A stretch of 64,000 nucleotides of DNA from Asparagopsis taxiformis. Taxonomy: Eukaryota; Rhodophyta; Florideophyceae; Bonnemaisoniales; Bonnemaisoniaceae. Position numbers and translations under genes: made by a program. Where the stretch lies: positions 1 to 64,000 of the forward strand of contig JALQPE010000092.1 in NCBI GenBank assembly GCA_030407315.1, read 5' to 3'. Below the pieces are notes generated by a model. The model made no database searches, had not been told where the DNA came from, and saw nothing but the letters and a program-made list of their open reading frames with translations. The first letter of the stretch is position 1. Each line of letters starts with the position of its first letter. Shown piece by piece: positions 10,857 through 21,169 of the stretch.

Positions 10857-13800
10857 ATGGCGGATACGCATTTCAGCAGTTTGTTTTCAACGGTTTGCGG
10901 CGATCAAGTGAGCGCGTCAGCGGAGTCGCGCGGACTCAAGCGCGGCGTCGATGTCAATTTGTTTGCGGACGTGGACGGTGCGGCTGTGCATATTGGGACG
11001 GCTTCGGTGAGCACTGCTGGTGGCGATGTTGGCCTTCCGCGCACGCTGCACAACCACAAGCTGCCGGAAACCGACGAGGCCGACTACATCGTCGTGCGCA
11101 ACATTGCGACTAAGGACAAGTTCAAGGACCTCCCGTTCCCGTACATGTTTGATGGCGCCGAGGGACCGCCGGAGACGATGGGTGGAGCATACGCCGCGGC
11201 GTTTTACCCTTGGGATACTCGGATGATGCGCCCCGCTGCGGAGGATGGCCCTAGCGACATTCGTACCCCTGCTGCAGCGTCAAACTTCAACGCAGCGACG
11301 AACCAGGCCAGCTCGGGACGGATGCCCAGTACCGGTCCGGCAGGCGAAATCACTGGTTCGGGGGGTACGAAGCATCCAGCACGCTCCGTCCCGGTTTCGG
11401 GAGGCACGAAGCGCCCTGCTCGCTCTGCAAGACCCTCCAGTGGAGGCACGAAGCACCCTGCTCGCTCCAACGTCACCGAAGCTACTACGCAGGACGTAAC
11501 CGAAGTGGACGACGAACCGGAGGTGGCGGAAAGCATTCGTGAGCAGCAGGGGACGCAAATTACGGTGCCCAAGTTTGTGACGTCGGATTACGTCGGAGAA
11601 GGAGCGACTGTGCTGGTGAGGCAGCTAGTGGAACCGGCCGTGACCCTTCGGGATGTGAAAGAAGACCACGTGGAGGACCTGCGCAACAATATGTTGGCTG
11701 TGGGGTATGTGAGCTCTTCGCGTATCACTGTGACGGTGCTGAGGTCGCAGAACACGCATCTGCCCGCCGACACGCGTCTGTTCCAGAATGGCAAATTCCA
11801 TGCCAATGCGAACGTGACCGTGATCGACGGACTGCATCGTCTCAATGCTATGCATAGCATTGCCGATGACTTCACGCGCCTCACCCGTATGCACAGAACC
11901 AAGCTGCCACAGGACGCAAACCGCTTGCGCTGGGTTACTCAGCCTCTGGATGTGTACTACCTTCGCCGCAAGGACGACAGTGATCTTCAGCCTCATGAGA
12001 TCATCCACAAGAGTGCAGAGTCGAACCATACGACTGGGACGCAACTGACGGAGCGCTCCCTGGTTCGAATCTTGTCGTCCATCCAGCAGTTCATCCGTAC
12101 GATTGCTGTTGCAAATAACGTGGAAAACGCTGGCGACTTGCGTGAGTCTGATGTCATCCGAACATTGTTCGAGGCGCAGTTCATGGGGATGATGAATTCA
12201 ACGAACACGGCCCGGCGGTGGACGCGTTTGGCTATAGCAACGCTGAAGCATCCTGTTCTCGACGAAGTGTTGCGTGAGCTGAACAATTCCGAGCGCCGCA
12301 ACGAGATTGGGATAACGCACCTGGACCACAAGATAGTGCGCGAGTTGCTGGAAGAAAACTTTGTCTTCGTCTTGCGTGGTCTTTCGGAGTACTTGAACCC
12401 TGCTCATGGTGGACGTCCGGATGGACGCTTTGACGTGAACGACTTCTATACATACGTCCGTCGCGTGACTGCAATAGCAAATTCTCTGTACGCTGCGTAT
12501 GGGCGCCCAAAGAGTATTATGCGCAAGTCATTTCTGAGCACAGAGATGGCAATTGGGTCGGTTAAGCAGCCGAAGGAGTTGCAATGGCATCTCACCAATG
12601 CCATTGCAATGTATAGAGGGGACGACCGGAGCAGTGAGGTTCGAATGCGACGGAGAACCACGCGTTTACAGGATTTGGAAACGAACTTGAAAGAGTTTTT
12701 CAATCCGACATTGAAGAAGAAGACTAAGGCTCGACGCAAACGCCGCCCTTCTGCTGCCAATGTGAGACTCACTCACAAGAAGCAGCGGAATGTCGAACAT
12801 GAGCCTGCTTCGCATGGCATCCGCCGCCGTTCACAGCGACTTCGCTCGACGGGGAGCACACGCCTCGAGGAAGAAGAGCCGGTTGTGGTACAACAATCCG
12901 CCGGGGAAGAAGAGCAGGCCGTTGTTGATAAACCCACCGATCAACAACAAGCCACTGCTTCCGGTGATGAGGTTGACGAAGACTCCGCCCGTTCCCCCGA
13001 TTCTGCCGTTGAGATTGTCCCCCAAGATAACCAACGTGCTGGTGCGACTCCCTCCAACCAAGAATCTGTCCATAACGTTTCGGACGAGGAAGAAAACAAC
13101 AGTGCAGACGAGGGCCAAGTCGAAAGCAAGGGGGTCCGCGAAGTGACAATTACACTCACTGTTCCGGAAGGAGTGGAAGTCGATGAAGACGGTTACATCG
13201 TTCGTGACTCTCCTTCTGAACACGACCTCCTGTTCGACGACCGTATGCCATCTCTTCCTGACGATTTCGAAGTCAAAGACCGAGCCGAAGGGCATCATCT
13301 GGCGCAGCGTCCCGCGGACGTCATCGCATCGGTGAGGGTTGGCTGTCTGCCCCCGATTGAGCTCAGGTTGTTATTGGAGAGTGTGGAAATCGATGAGGAG
13401 GGCAGAGAGGTGAGGTATTTGAAGCAAGTGGCGATGGACCCTGTGTTTGAGGGGCTGCATATTCCGGAACAACATCGGGCTCGTCATCTTGTTTTGGAGA
13501 TCGACACCATCTATCCGATGTTTTTCGCAGCGTGGAAGATGGCTGCCAAGGCGATGTGTGAGCCTACATCGACGTTTCTACCCTCGAGGCTGGACTTCGC
13601 TCAGGTTGCGCGAATGTCTACAAGCTGGAAGGATTCGTATGAGGCCGGCACTGGTATGGCGTACTTCCACAATTGCCGAACGGAAATCAACGAGCGAGGG
13701 TATACGGTGATGCACAATTTCGCGGATGTAAGCTACCTCGATGCGTCGGACAAGTTCCCATTTGACTTGGGTCTCATGGAAGAAATTCCTAACCAGGAAT

Positions 13801-14783
13801 TGTTTCGGTACTTCTTGGGAACATGGGAGGGGGAGCAGGTGCACAAGGACCCTGGGAACCGGCAGCTGTGGAGTCCCATTGTCAATACGGGGGACGATGA
13901 AACAGATGAGAAGAACCGGAATGAGGGGAGGGCTCGCTTCACGTCTACGCGCCACTGCCTGGTTGACTATGCCGAGAACGACGAGTCGCGTACCGACCGG
14001 TTCAAGTTTGTGACGCGGCGAGCCCTGCTGGATGTGTGGTTGGGAATCCTTGTCCGGCTGATAGGGCTGGAGGAGTGCGGTTTACCGGGAGAAAAACTTG
14101 TCATGCCGGCATCTGGGGGACGGTTTTTGATAACGGGAAAGGGGTGTCCTCGGCAGGTCCCACACAATGATTTCCCTGTTCCTCCTCGCGACCGCAAAGA
14201 TCAACTTCCGGGTTACTTTGTTATTGCCAACGGAGATGACCCATTCCCTATCTGGGTGTGTCCAGGGTCCCACAAGTACGTCTTTTCCAAAGCGCTGGAA
14301 TTAGATATGTACGCCAAGACGATGAAGCTGAAGAAGGTAATCGTTCCGCCACGTTCAGTCTTCATCGGTCACGGCCATGTACAACATGCCGGGGCAGGGC
14401 ATGTCGACAGAGTTGTGTCACACACGACAACGAGGTATCACACGTATTTCAGGAATGCGTCGTATCCGATTCCCGACAATGTTTCGTTTGGTTTCATCAG
14501 GCGGTTGGGATTCGAAGAAGAAGTAATCCCCAATGCTCCGCGCCGGTCTGCCAGGCAAAGTCAACCGACACCTGTCAATGTTCGCCACAAGACAGTTGTT
14601 CCCATCCCGGTCAAGAAAGATCGTAGGCCGAAGACAGGGCAGCTCGGAATCATGCGGATGAAGACGACAGAACCTCGCCAGCCTATATCCTACACAATTA
14701 GTGGGGTCCCGGTGATGCCTATTCTGCCGGGAGATCCTGATTATAGTGGGGACGAAGAGGAAGAACAATTTTCCGACGGCTAG
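10857..14783 (+). CDS. ParB-like domain fused to a 2OG-Fe(II) dioxygenase-like domain
   Basis: Uninterrupted 1308-residue ORF. The ATG at 10857 is chosen for its AACAACATGG context; the frame stays open upstream but without a better start. Order: three GGTK(H/R)PARS motifs (about 163-205); a ParB/sulfiredoxin-like domain (about 241-340) with the signature D324-G-L-H-R328; a long helical region; a basic cluster KKKTKARRKRRPS (possible nuclear signal); acidic linkers; and a C-terminal domain. That domain has PHNDF (H1103-x-D1105), VCPGSHK, a downstream FIGHGHVQHAGAG (candidate metal ligand H1177) and an Arg near 1193. H-x-D...H...R is the ligand pattern of double-stranded beta-helix dioxygenases; PhyH-like versus TET/JBP-like cannot be settled by eye. 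The substrate is unknown. R1 repeats lie on both sides in the same orientation. The same architecture recurs at 54541-58186. Confidence 0.75.
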   Translation: MADTHFSSLFSTVCGDQVSASAESRGLKRGVDVNLFADVDGAAVHIGTASVSTAGGDVGLPRTLHNHKLPETDEADYIVVRNIATKDKFKDLPFPYMFDGAEGPPETMGGAYAAAFYPWDTRMMRPAAEDGPSDIRTPAAASNFNAATNQASSGRMPSTGPAGEITGSGGTKHPARSVPVSGGTKRPARSARPSSGGTKHPARSNVTEATTQDVTEVDDEPEVAESIREQQGTQITVPKFVTSDYVGEGATVLVRQLVEPAVTLRDVKEDHVEDLRNNMLAVGYVSSSRITVTVLRSQNTHLPADTRLFQNGKFHANANVTVIDGLHRLNAMHSIADDFTRLTRMHRTKLPQDANRLRWVTQPLDVYYLRRKDDSDLQPHEIIHKSAESNHTTGTQLTERSLVRILSSIQQFIRTIAVANNVENAGDLRESDVIRTLFEAQFMGMMNSTNTARRWTRLAIATLKHPVLDEVLRELNNSERRNEIGITHLDHKIVRELLEENFVFVLRGLSEYLNPAHGGRPDGRFDVNDFYTYVRRVTAIANSLYAAYGRPKSIMRKSFLSTEMAIGSVKQPKELQWHLTNAIAMYRGDDRSSEVRMRRRTTRLQDLETNLKEFFNPTLKKKTKARRKRRPSAANVRLTHKKQRNVEHEPASHGIRRRSQRLRSTGSTRLEEEEPVVVQQSAGEEEQAVVDKPTDQQQATASGDEVDEDSARSPDSAVEIVPQDNQRAGATPSNQESVHNVSDEEENNSADEGQVESKGVREVTITLTVPEGVEVDEDGYIVRDSPSEHDLLFDDRMPSLPDDFEVKDRAEGHHLAQRPADVIASVRVGCLPPIELRLLLESVEIDEEGREVRYLKQVAMDPVFEGLHIPEQHRARHLVLEIDTIYPMFFAAWKMAAKAMCEPTSTFLPSRLDFAQVARMSTSWKDSYEAGTGMAYFHNCRTEINERGYTVMHNFADVSYLDASDKFPFDLGLMEEIPNQELFRYFLGTWEGEQVHKDPGNRQLWSPIVNTGDDETDEKNRNEGRARFTSTRHCLVDYAENDESRTDRFKFVTRRALLDVWLGILVRLIGLEECGLPGEKLVMPASGGRFLITGKGCPRQVPHNDFPVPPRDRKDQLPGYFVIANGDDPFPIWVCPGSHKYVFSKALELDMYAKTMKLKKVIVPPRSVFIGHGHVQHAGAGHVDRVVSHTTTRYHTYFRNASYPIPDNVSFGFIRRLGFEEEVIPNAPRRSARQSQPTPVNVRHKTVVPIPVKKDRRPKTGQLGIMRMKTTEPRQPISYTISGVPVMPILPGDPDYSGDEEEEQFSDG

Positions 14784-15054
14784 ATAGCTTAACAACTACT
14801 ACTTTGGTAAACAATTATCGAGAATATAATCATCTCCTTTATCACTTTCAATCTATGAACCTAGTATACTGTACTTCCGTTCCATGCTTTCAAACTAGAT
14901 TGTCCATTCCCTCGTGGGTTGGAGCATGATTTCCAGGCCGATTCCCTCACATCTCTAGACTCGATGGTCTATGGTAGAAATAGCAGAACAATTGGGTTTG
15001 TACGTGCTTCATCGCCTACTTGCTTCCGGTAATGGGTGGACGTGCACGATACAC

Positions 15055-15590
15055 GATCAACCTGAAATGGACGTCCGGTGGATGTCCAGCTCAGATCAGA
15101 TGCATTGCTGGCCAGCCCAGAAATTCTACAATTCAGGGCAGAAAAAAATATTGCAAAAAACATCGATTTGGGCGGTCGATTGTGCCGTACGGCACACCCC
15201 CATCTCAAAAACATGTTCACATGTGCATGTTTTTGAGAATAGCCCAAATTTTAATTCAAATCAGGGTGTCTAATTTGGCCACAACGGCCCCAGGAACCGA
15301 CCGCCGCCCCGATCGGGGCTATCTCTGGCGTCTGTAAGCACCAACTGTAAGCCGGAACCGGCCGCCGCCCCGATCGGGGCTATCACTGGCTTCTATTAGC
15401 ACCAACTGGAAGCCAAAATCGCGTCTCACGAAGGGTCGATTTCAGGCTCAACACGCCAGGGAGAGGTCTTGGTCCTTGTTTCATCATGGTCCCGCCCCAC
15501 TCTCTCACGACCAACCTGAAATGGACGTCCGGTGGATGTCCAGCTCGATTGCATTGCTGGCCAGCCCAGAAATTCTAAAATTTCCGAAAA
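15055..15590 (+). repeat. R1 repeat array, copies F and G
   Basis: F (15055-15265) is a full copy; its tail has a duplicated CCGCCGCCCCGATCGGGG hairpin segment. G (about 15507-15590) stops after TTCTAAAATTTCC. Both are in the same orientation as C-E, so the ParB-like/dioxygenase gene sits between direct repeats rather than inverted ones. Confidence 0.85.
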
Positions 15591-15959
15591 ATCAATTTGG
15601 TGGCCCAGCATCTCCTGTGCCGAAAATTCCGGCACTCACTTCTGATATACGTCTAGACGTGTTTCGCACTTGTACGCATCAGGGAAGGCGTCATGGAAGG
15701 TTGAGACTACGCTACTTGTGTACCGCGTCGTCTGAAATAGCGAGTAGTGTTTGTTGTATAGTTGTGGAGTATGCGTCTAGTGGTTTGTAAAGCTTGCAGA
15801 ACGGGATAGGGATGTGGGTGGCCCTATTTTATGAATACATGAGTACCAATATTCAAGGGTGACAAAGCGGAAAGTCATAGGCTCGTACATGTTTGAGATT
15901 GCATAGTGGAGAAAATATTTACATCGAAATTTACATGGAGCAGATGGAGGTTTTAAGGA

Positions 15960-16870
15960 TGAGGTATGAGAGGAAGAAAATTCTTCTGTGGTATGAGGAT
16001 GTGTTCTGTGGAGGGATGCAATCTTGGGATGGTACAGGGGAGGTGGAAATGTACGGAGTGCGGGTTTAGAATGGAGTGTGATTCGGAGAGGAGTGCCGAC
16101 AAGCATATTATGGGGATTGGGGAGACGCTGCGGGGTGTTGGGGTAGTGAGGGCGGAGGAGGTGTTTAGGTGGGACCGTAGGAGAGTGCGGTTGAAGGCGC
16201 CGAGAGGAGGGGGTTTTAGGAAAGTGAGGAGAAAGAGGGGGAGGGGGTGGCGTCTGTTCTGGCTGTGGTGAGTGGGGATGTGATGGAGAAGAAGGGGGTT
16301 ATTGTATTTGGGGAGGGAGGGGAGTGGGAGGATGGGTGCGAAGTGGGGGGTTGATATGTGTTTCAGAGCGGGGAGGTTTCTGGGGAGACGGCGGGGGAGC
16401 GGGAGCGTGGGCCGGTGGTGGTGGTGTATACGGTATCGAAGATGCGGATGGCGTGGGGGCATGGAGCAGCTGAGGGAGGGAGGGGTGGAGCAGGTCGGGT
16501 ACGGGATGGGGAGTGAGAGGTTTTGGGAGAGTAAGCTGCAGGAGAAGTTTGTGTAGAGGGCGAAGGAGAGGGGTTGAGGGTAGAGGAGAGAGGGTATTGA
16601 AGAACAATACGTTGCAAAGGTGTTGGGGGAGAGCATGGTCGAGGAGATAGGGGGTGTTTTTGCCCTATTCTGAGGTAGTATGAGGACTGGTTATACGAAA
16701 TCTGTACGGTAGAGCAGAAAAGTAGGTATGGAATGGAGGTGTGCACCGTGGAAGCGGGGATAGGTAGCTGAAAATGCGTGCTAGAGTGGTATTGGGGGTG
16801 TTTGAGGTACAGTACGGGGGAGGTGAGCACCAACTGGAAGGGGGTGTGAGCGAGAGGATGAAAAAATTAA
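15960..16870. other. Strongly purine-skewed tract
   Basis: For about 900 bp the plus strand is dominated by G and A, with many GGGG/GGAGG runs. Both strands therefore stay open over long distances, giving Arg/Gly-rich (+) and Ser/Pro/His-rich (-) ORFs that are probably compositional. One ORF (15966-16271, +) has a pattern that could be a metal site: C-S-V-E-G-C, then W-K-C-T-E-C-G, then C and H. G-quadruplex or triplex formation is plausible. Confidence 0.6.
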
Positions 16871-16924
16871 AGACGAAATTGGAGTCGACCGACAAGGAAA
16901 AATAGAGTGGTCGCCGTGATGGAT

Positions 16925-17215
16925 GCGGACATCCATGTCGAGCACGGCGGCAGAAATTTCTGGGGTCGAAATTTTTGAATTTCTGAACCGGCGCCCGTCC
17001 TAGGTGGACATAGACATGGCGGAAGTCCATCCCAAGGGGGACATCCGTGGTACTAGAAACAATGAATGTCGCCCTAGTAATACTAGACGTACTAGACCGC
17101 ATGGACGTCCGGTTCTAGGCGGACATCCAAAAATACTGGAGAACATGGACGTCCGCCTAGTAATACTAGGTGTACTAGAGGTTGTGGACGTCCGCGTCCA
17201 TTTCCGAGAACACAG
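16925..17215. repeat. Degenerate repeat with an 83-bp period
   Basis: Two similar segments start near 17071 and 17155. Both read C(C)TAGTAATACTAG then GTACTAGA then TGGACGTCCG. Older, weaker copies of the TGGACGTCCG and GGACATCC words occur upstream. There is no coding evidence. Confidence 0.65.
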
Positions 17216-20200
17216 ACGGTGCACGTCGGAAACGCGGAACTCGGCCTCGCGCTTCGTTGCGGCGCCATCGTCGGACGTTTGCGCGTCGTCGTCAATGCTC
17301 GCGAGCGCTTGCGTCAGTAGCGGCGGCCACGGGGAAGCGGTAGGGTCAGGGATGTGTGAAGCGACCAGTGCGTCGACTGCGTGCGTTTGCGACGCGACTG
17401 GCGGCGGTTCGGTCGGCGCGTTCGATCGCTCGGGCGCGGATGGATCCATCGGCGCGGTTGCGTTCGATTGTCCCCTAGGGAAAAGGGAAAAAGCGATGAT
17501 GGGGAAGGAGAAAGGGGAATTCGGCGCGCGTCAAAATCTCGCGTCGGCGCGTCGAAAAATTGGCAAGTAAAAAGGGAAGCGCTTCCCGAAAATTGTCTGC
17601 GTATCAGGCGCGCGTAGTGGGGGTGAGGGGGACGAGTTCGCTCGCGGGAGGGCTTCTTCCTCACTCGGAACGCGCGGAGACGGGTCTCGACCGTCTGCGA
17701 ACCCAATATTTTCGGCACCGCCGAACCCGCGTTAGGGTTGCGAACTAGCACGCGCACGTGCTGCGTCGTCGATCGCGTCGTTCCGCGCTGCGAATCGTCG
17801 TAGTAGAGATAGGGTAGTTATACAAAACTAGAGAGGCTGTAGCACCGCTTCCGGGATAGCGATACGCGCGCACGCGTCAATCGCCCTCGCTGTCGCGCAC
17901 GACGAACGGAGAAAGGGAAAGTTAGGGTAAGCGATAGGTTTTGGCGTCCCGTGTTTCCCCAAGCGGAGTTTCTGTTCTTCGTTGAGTTCGCACGTCGGTT
18001 CGCGCAATTCTAGGTCGGGAGACCAGTTGTAGGACCAGCCGGGATGGCGGTCACTAAGAGAGTTCTAGAATCGCTTGCCTTGTCAGGGCGTGCTGAACCG
18101 CAACGCGCTCGTGAACTTGCGTTTCGCGCGTCGCTCGGTCGCGCTGGTGAACGGGTGGTACAACGGCGGAACGCGTAGGGAACGGTCGCAACACGGGATT
18201 CGCGGGCTGGCGCAAGCCGTGATCTCAGGGTGAGATCACCGAGTAAACTCGAGCACAACGCGATCCACACAGGGGTCGTAAATCCCTCGCCTCGCGGTAT
18301 GCGACGCAACGCGCGGTCTCGCGGTGCGACGCAATTCGACGGTCGGTAAACGCGGCGCGCGCGCACGTACGTCGGCGATCGTGAGCAATCCGCACGCAAC
18401 GTCGTAACTGTCGTACCGCCTGGCGGTCCTCGCTGATCGAGCCGTGTCGCTTCCCTATTGGGTACCCACTTACGGGATGTGCCAATCACAAGGCACCAGC
18501 CAACTGGCGTGTTTCCTATACTTAGGACAAGCTAAGGCTGACAAATAACCCCACCCGGGCCTATCGGCCCCGGCCAAGACCCCACAAGGGGCAAATTTTA
18601 ACTTAGGCTGATCAGCCATACATTACAATGTAAGCCTATTGGCAATGACCTCGCGGGTAGGCGAGCGCCAGTAATTGGGTTCTGATTGGTCACTAACTGG
18701 ATATTTATTCCTAACCACTAACCCTAGCTTACAGTAGACTTAGTATAAAACTGCCACTGGAATAGCCAGTAGGCACGGTTTCTAGAGTAACGTAAACTCA
18801 AGTGGAATTACGACCCACAGGAACAGTGTTCGCATACCTATTGTTCAACCCCTCTCCGGGAAAACCTTAGGGTTAGCCAACAGCTCGACGGATTACGTCA
18901 TCTTGCTCCATTAATACGCATCTCGCGTGAGCGCTATAATCGCACAACCCCCTCCGGGTAGCGATCCCTTCTCTCTCACGAGACTACCCGCCGGGTACCT
19001 ATAAGGTTCATCTGCTCTACCGCTCCCTCTACCGAGGCTCGGGACACCTGTCGGGTGGTTTGCCGCTCTAGCGGATTTTCTACCTGCTACAGTAACGCAA
19101 TCGGTCCTCGCGACGCGCTCAACGCTTAACTCGTAGCTGCGAAAGTGCAGACTGTTTATTGGTAGGGTGCGAAGCCATGCGACCACTAATAGCTAACTTA
19201 CTTGGGACAGGCTGTCCTTGTGTGGCCGGCCGTCGGCGGCCGCACGCTCGCACGCAAAAAGGGAAATATTTTGGGAAAAAGACTTTCGTCATAAAAAACC
19301 CAAAAAGGGAAAATAAAGGGAAATTCGCGGAAATCGCTACACGTGGCGCGGCTTGTGGTTTCGTGGCAACGTTCGCGCGCACGCGCTCGCATCGACGCTC
19401 CGTGACACGTAATCAAGACGCCACGCGTACGCTCGCTTACTAAACTAACTCAAACGGATGCTTGCGGACTAACGTAAACGCGCGCGCTCGCATCGATTCC
19501 ATCGACCAACTTAAATTGCGCCACAGTGGGTCCGGGTGTCGAAAGGTATCCTTCCGGAACGGCCGGGGATGATTGCGAGTTATAGGCGCGCGAGCCTTGT
19601 TCGTAACTCGGGTCGCTTCCGCTCGGCGGAGAGGCGGTTTCGTAAATCTTCGTTTTCCCGTTCGAGGGTCGCTGAGCGTTCACGTAACGCAAGAGCTTCG
19701 CGCTCCGAGACTCCGAGTCTCTGCCTTACGGCTTCGTCGACGGCCGCGTCGCTCGCCCTTTCGATGTGACCTCGAAGGTCTTCGTACACTACACGTAGTG
19801 CCGTGGGAGTCACGTTCCCTTGCTCGAGTTGACCGCGCATTGCGGGGTCCATACCCAAGGACTCAAACGGGCTTACCGTACGTGGTAGCTGGCCGATCGC
19901 CTCGATATCCAGCGGGATAGATCGATCGGTCGCGAAGATCGCTTCTGCTGACAAGGCCACGTCGGCTTCGGCGTCCGCTGACGTTGGCAACGGTTGCCTG
20001 GGCGACGTACGCGAATTAGACATAGCGTAATTCATAGACCGTAGTCTTTAGCACGTAGCTTTCGTAACGTAAAAGAGCTCAACCTCGTTGGTTGTCGTTT
20101 TGCTCGTAGCAACTTCTAGGTCGAGAGACCAGTGTGGAACGATAGTTCGTTAGACGTAGTTAGCTGGTACGAGCTACGGACAAGCTGTCCTTTAACGAAA

Positions 20201-20880
20201 CGGAACAACGCAACAGTGCCACCCGCTGGTGTTTGACTGTATTGGTAGCGAAGTAGAAAGGATAGGGTAGAGTAGGTTAGCAGGTAGACACGGGCGTCAC
20301 GACGAAACGATCCACGCGAGGATTACGTCAACGGACGAGGTGGCACGTCACCGGAGGCGCTCTCAACCAAACCCGTAGGCACGACACGCGATCAGCCTCA
20401 CGTGCGGCAATGGGTAGGGAGTACGCAGCTCGACGGAGACGAAGCCTCGTTAGGCGTAAACGTAAAACGTAGCGTAGAATTCAGTCGTAGACTAGAGCAC
20501 GTTTCCCGATCGATAATTGTCCCCTTTCCCTTCCGGCACGATGCCAATACCTATTTAGCCACGATGGCATCGCTTTACAGTGTAAACACTGCTCGTAACG
20601 TCCCCGAATGGGAAAGGACCTTGCGGGTCGCACGTAGGGACCCGTTGGTCCGTTGGCCGTTGCCAGTACGTTCGTTGCACACGTGTGCCGGTTGCGCGCG
20701 CGCACGCGCCAGCAATGTTCTTGCATTGCTGTTATCGCTCGGGTCCGCCGAAATTCGAATTCCGCGGAAATCGTAAATAATTTGCCATTTCGAATTGGCC
20801 ACGTATACTACACCCGCCCTATTCCAGAGGGCTCCCCTCTCTTTTTCCATTTTCCCTACACGCAGCCATCTGCCCGTGTC
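17216..20880. mobile_element. GC-rich LTR-retroelement-like block, no pol recognised
   Basis: Composition shifts to GC-rich with many CGCG words, unlike either flank. A segment with TTCTAGGTCG(G/A)GAGACCAGT occurs twice (about 18007 and 20116). The word GGACA(A/G)GCTGTCC recurs at 19206 and 20168. A TATAAAA near 18744 is followed by a short inverted repeat (CTGCCACTGG...CCAGTAGGC). These suggest LTR or leader sequences of a retroelement whose pol is missing. I could not define LTR ends or a primer-binding site. Confidence 0.35.
19580..20035 (-). CDS. Possible Gag-like protein with C-terminal coiled coil
   Basis: A 151-residue ORF with a true ATG at 20035. The N-terminal half is Ser/Thr/Pro/Ala- and Asp/Glu-rich. 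Residues of roughly 95-140 form a heptad-like helix with SEREALALRERSATLEREN. Size, position in an LTR-like block and coiled coil suggest a short Gag-type protein, but there is no zinc knuckle and I do not recognise a family. It may be a chance ORF in GC-rich DNA. Confidence 0.3.
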   Translation of the reverse strand: MNYAMSNSRTSPRQPLPTSADAEADVALSAEAIFATDRSIPLDIEAIGQLPRTVSPFESLGMDPAMRGQLEQGNVTPTALRVVYEDLRGHIERASDAAVDEAVRQRLGVSEREALALRERSATLERENEDLRNRLSAERKRPELRTRLARL

Positions 20881-20984
20881 TTCTTACACAAGTAACTCAT
20901 CCCTGTTTTGCCTGGTGTCCTCCCTTCTTCCATATTAGTTATGGCGAACTACTATCCTTTCGGTACACCACCATGACTCACCAT

Positions 20985-21165
20985 GTGACCACAGGATTCC
21001 AAACGGATCTTCTTTGTGGTGTTACAACCCACACTGAAGCAGGCGATTCGTCTTTGCTGTACAGCACTCGACTCGAGCCTGACTACCGGGACAGGAGTGC
21101 TCGAACACCTCGTGGTGACTCGCCGATTCGGCTTACATCCAAGGTTGCCCATTGTCTAATCGACA
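20985..21165 (+). repeat. Repeat shared with the gypsy region, copy 1
   Basis: Matches 34245-34425 over about 150 bp, with shared words TTACAACCCACA, AAGCAGGCGAT, GAGCCTGACTACCG and CTCGAACACCTCG. By eye the match is about three quarters identical. It is probably an LTR or untranslated part of one retroelement family. Confidence 0.75.
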
Positions 21166-21169
21166 AAGC

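Noticed and set aside
12831..13298. Minus-strand ORF inside the ParB-like/dioxygenase gene
   Set aside because: A shadow of the acidic linker on the plus strand.
15953..16636. Minus-strand ORF of 227 codons, Ser/Pro/Leu-rich
   Set aside because: It follows the pyrimidine-rich strand composition; there is no motif, and other frames are equally open.
18010..18489. Minus-strand ORF of 159 codons
   Set aside because: Arg/Thr/Ser-rich translation of CG-rich DNA in the LTR-like block; no motif or homologue in the window.
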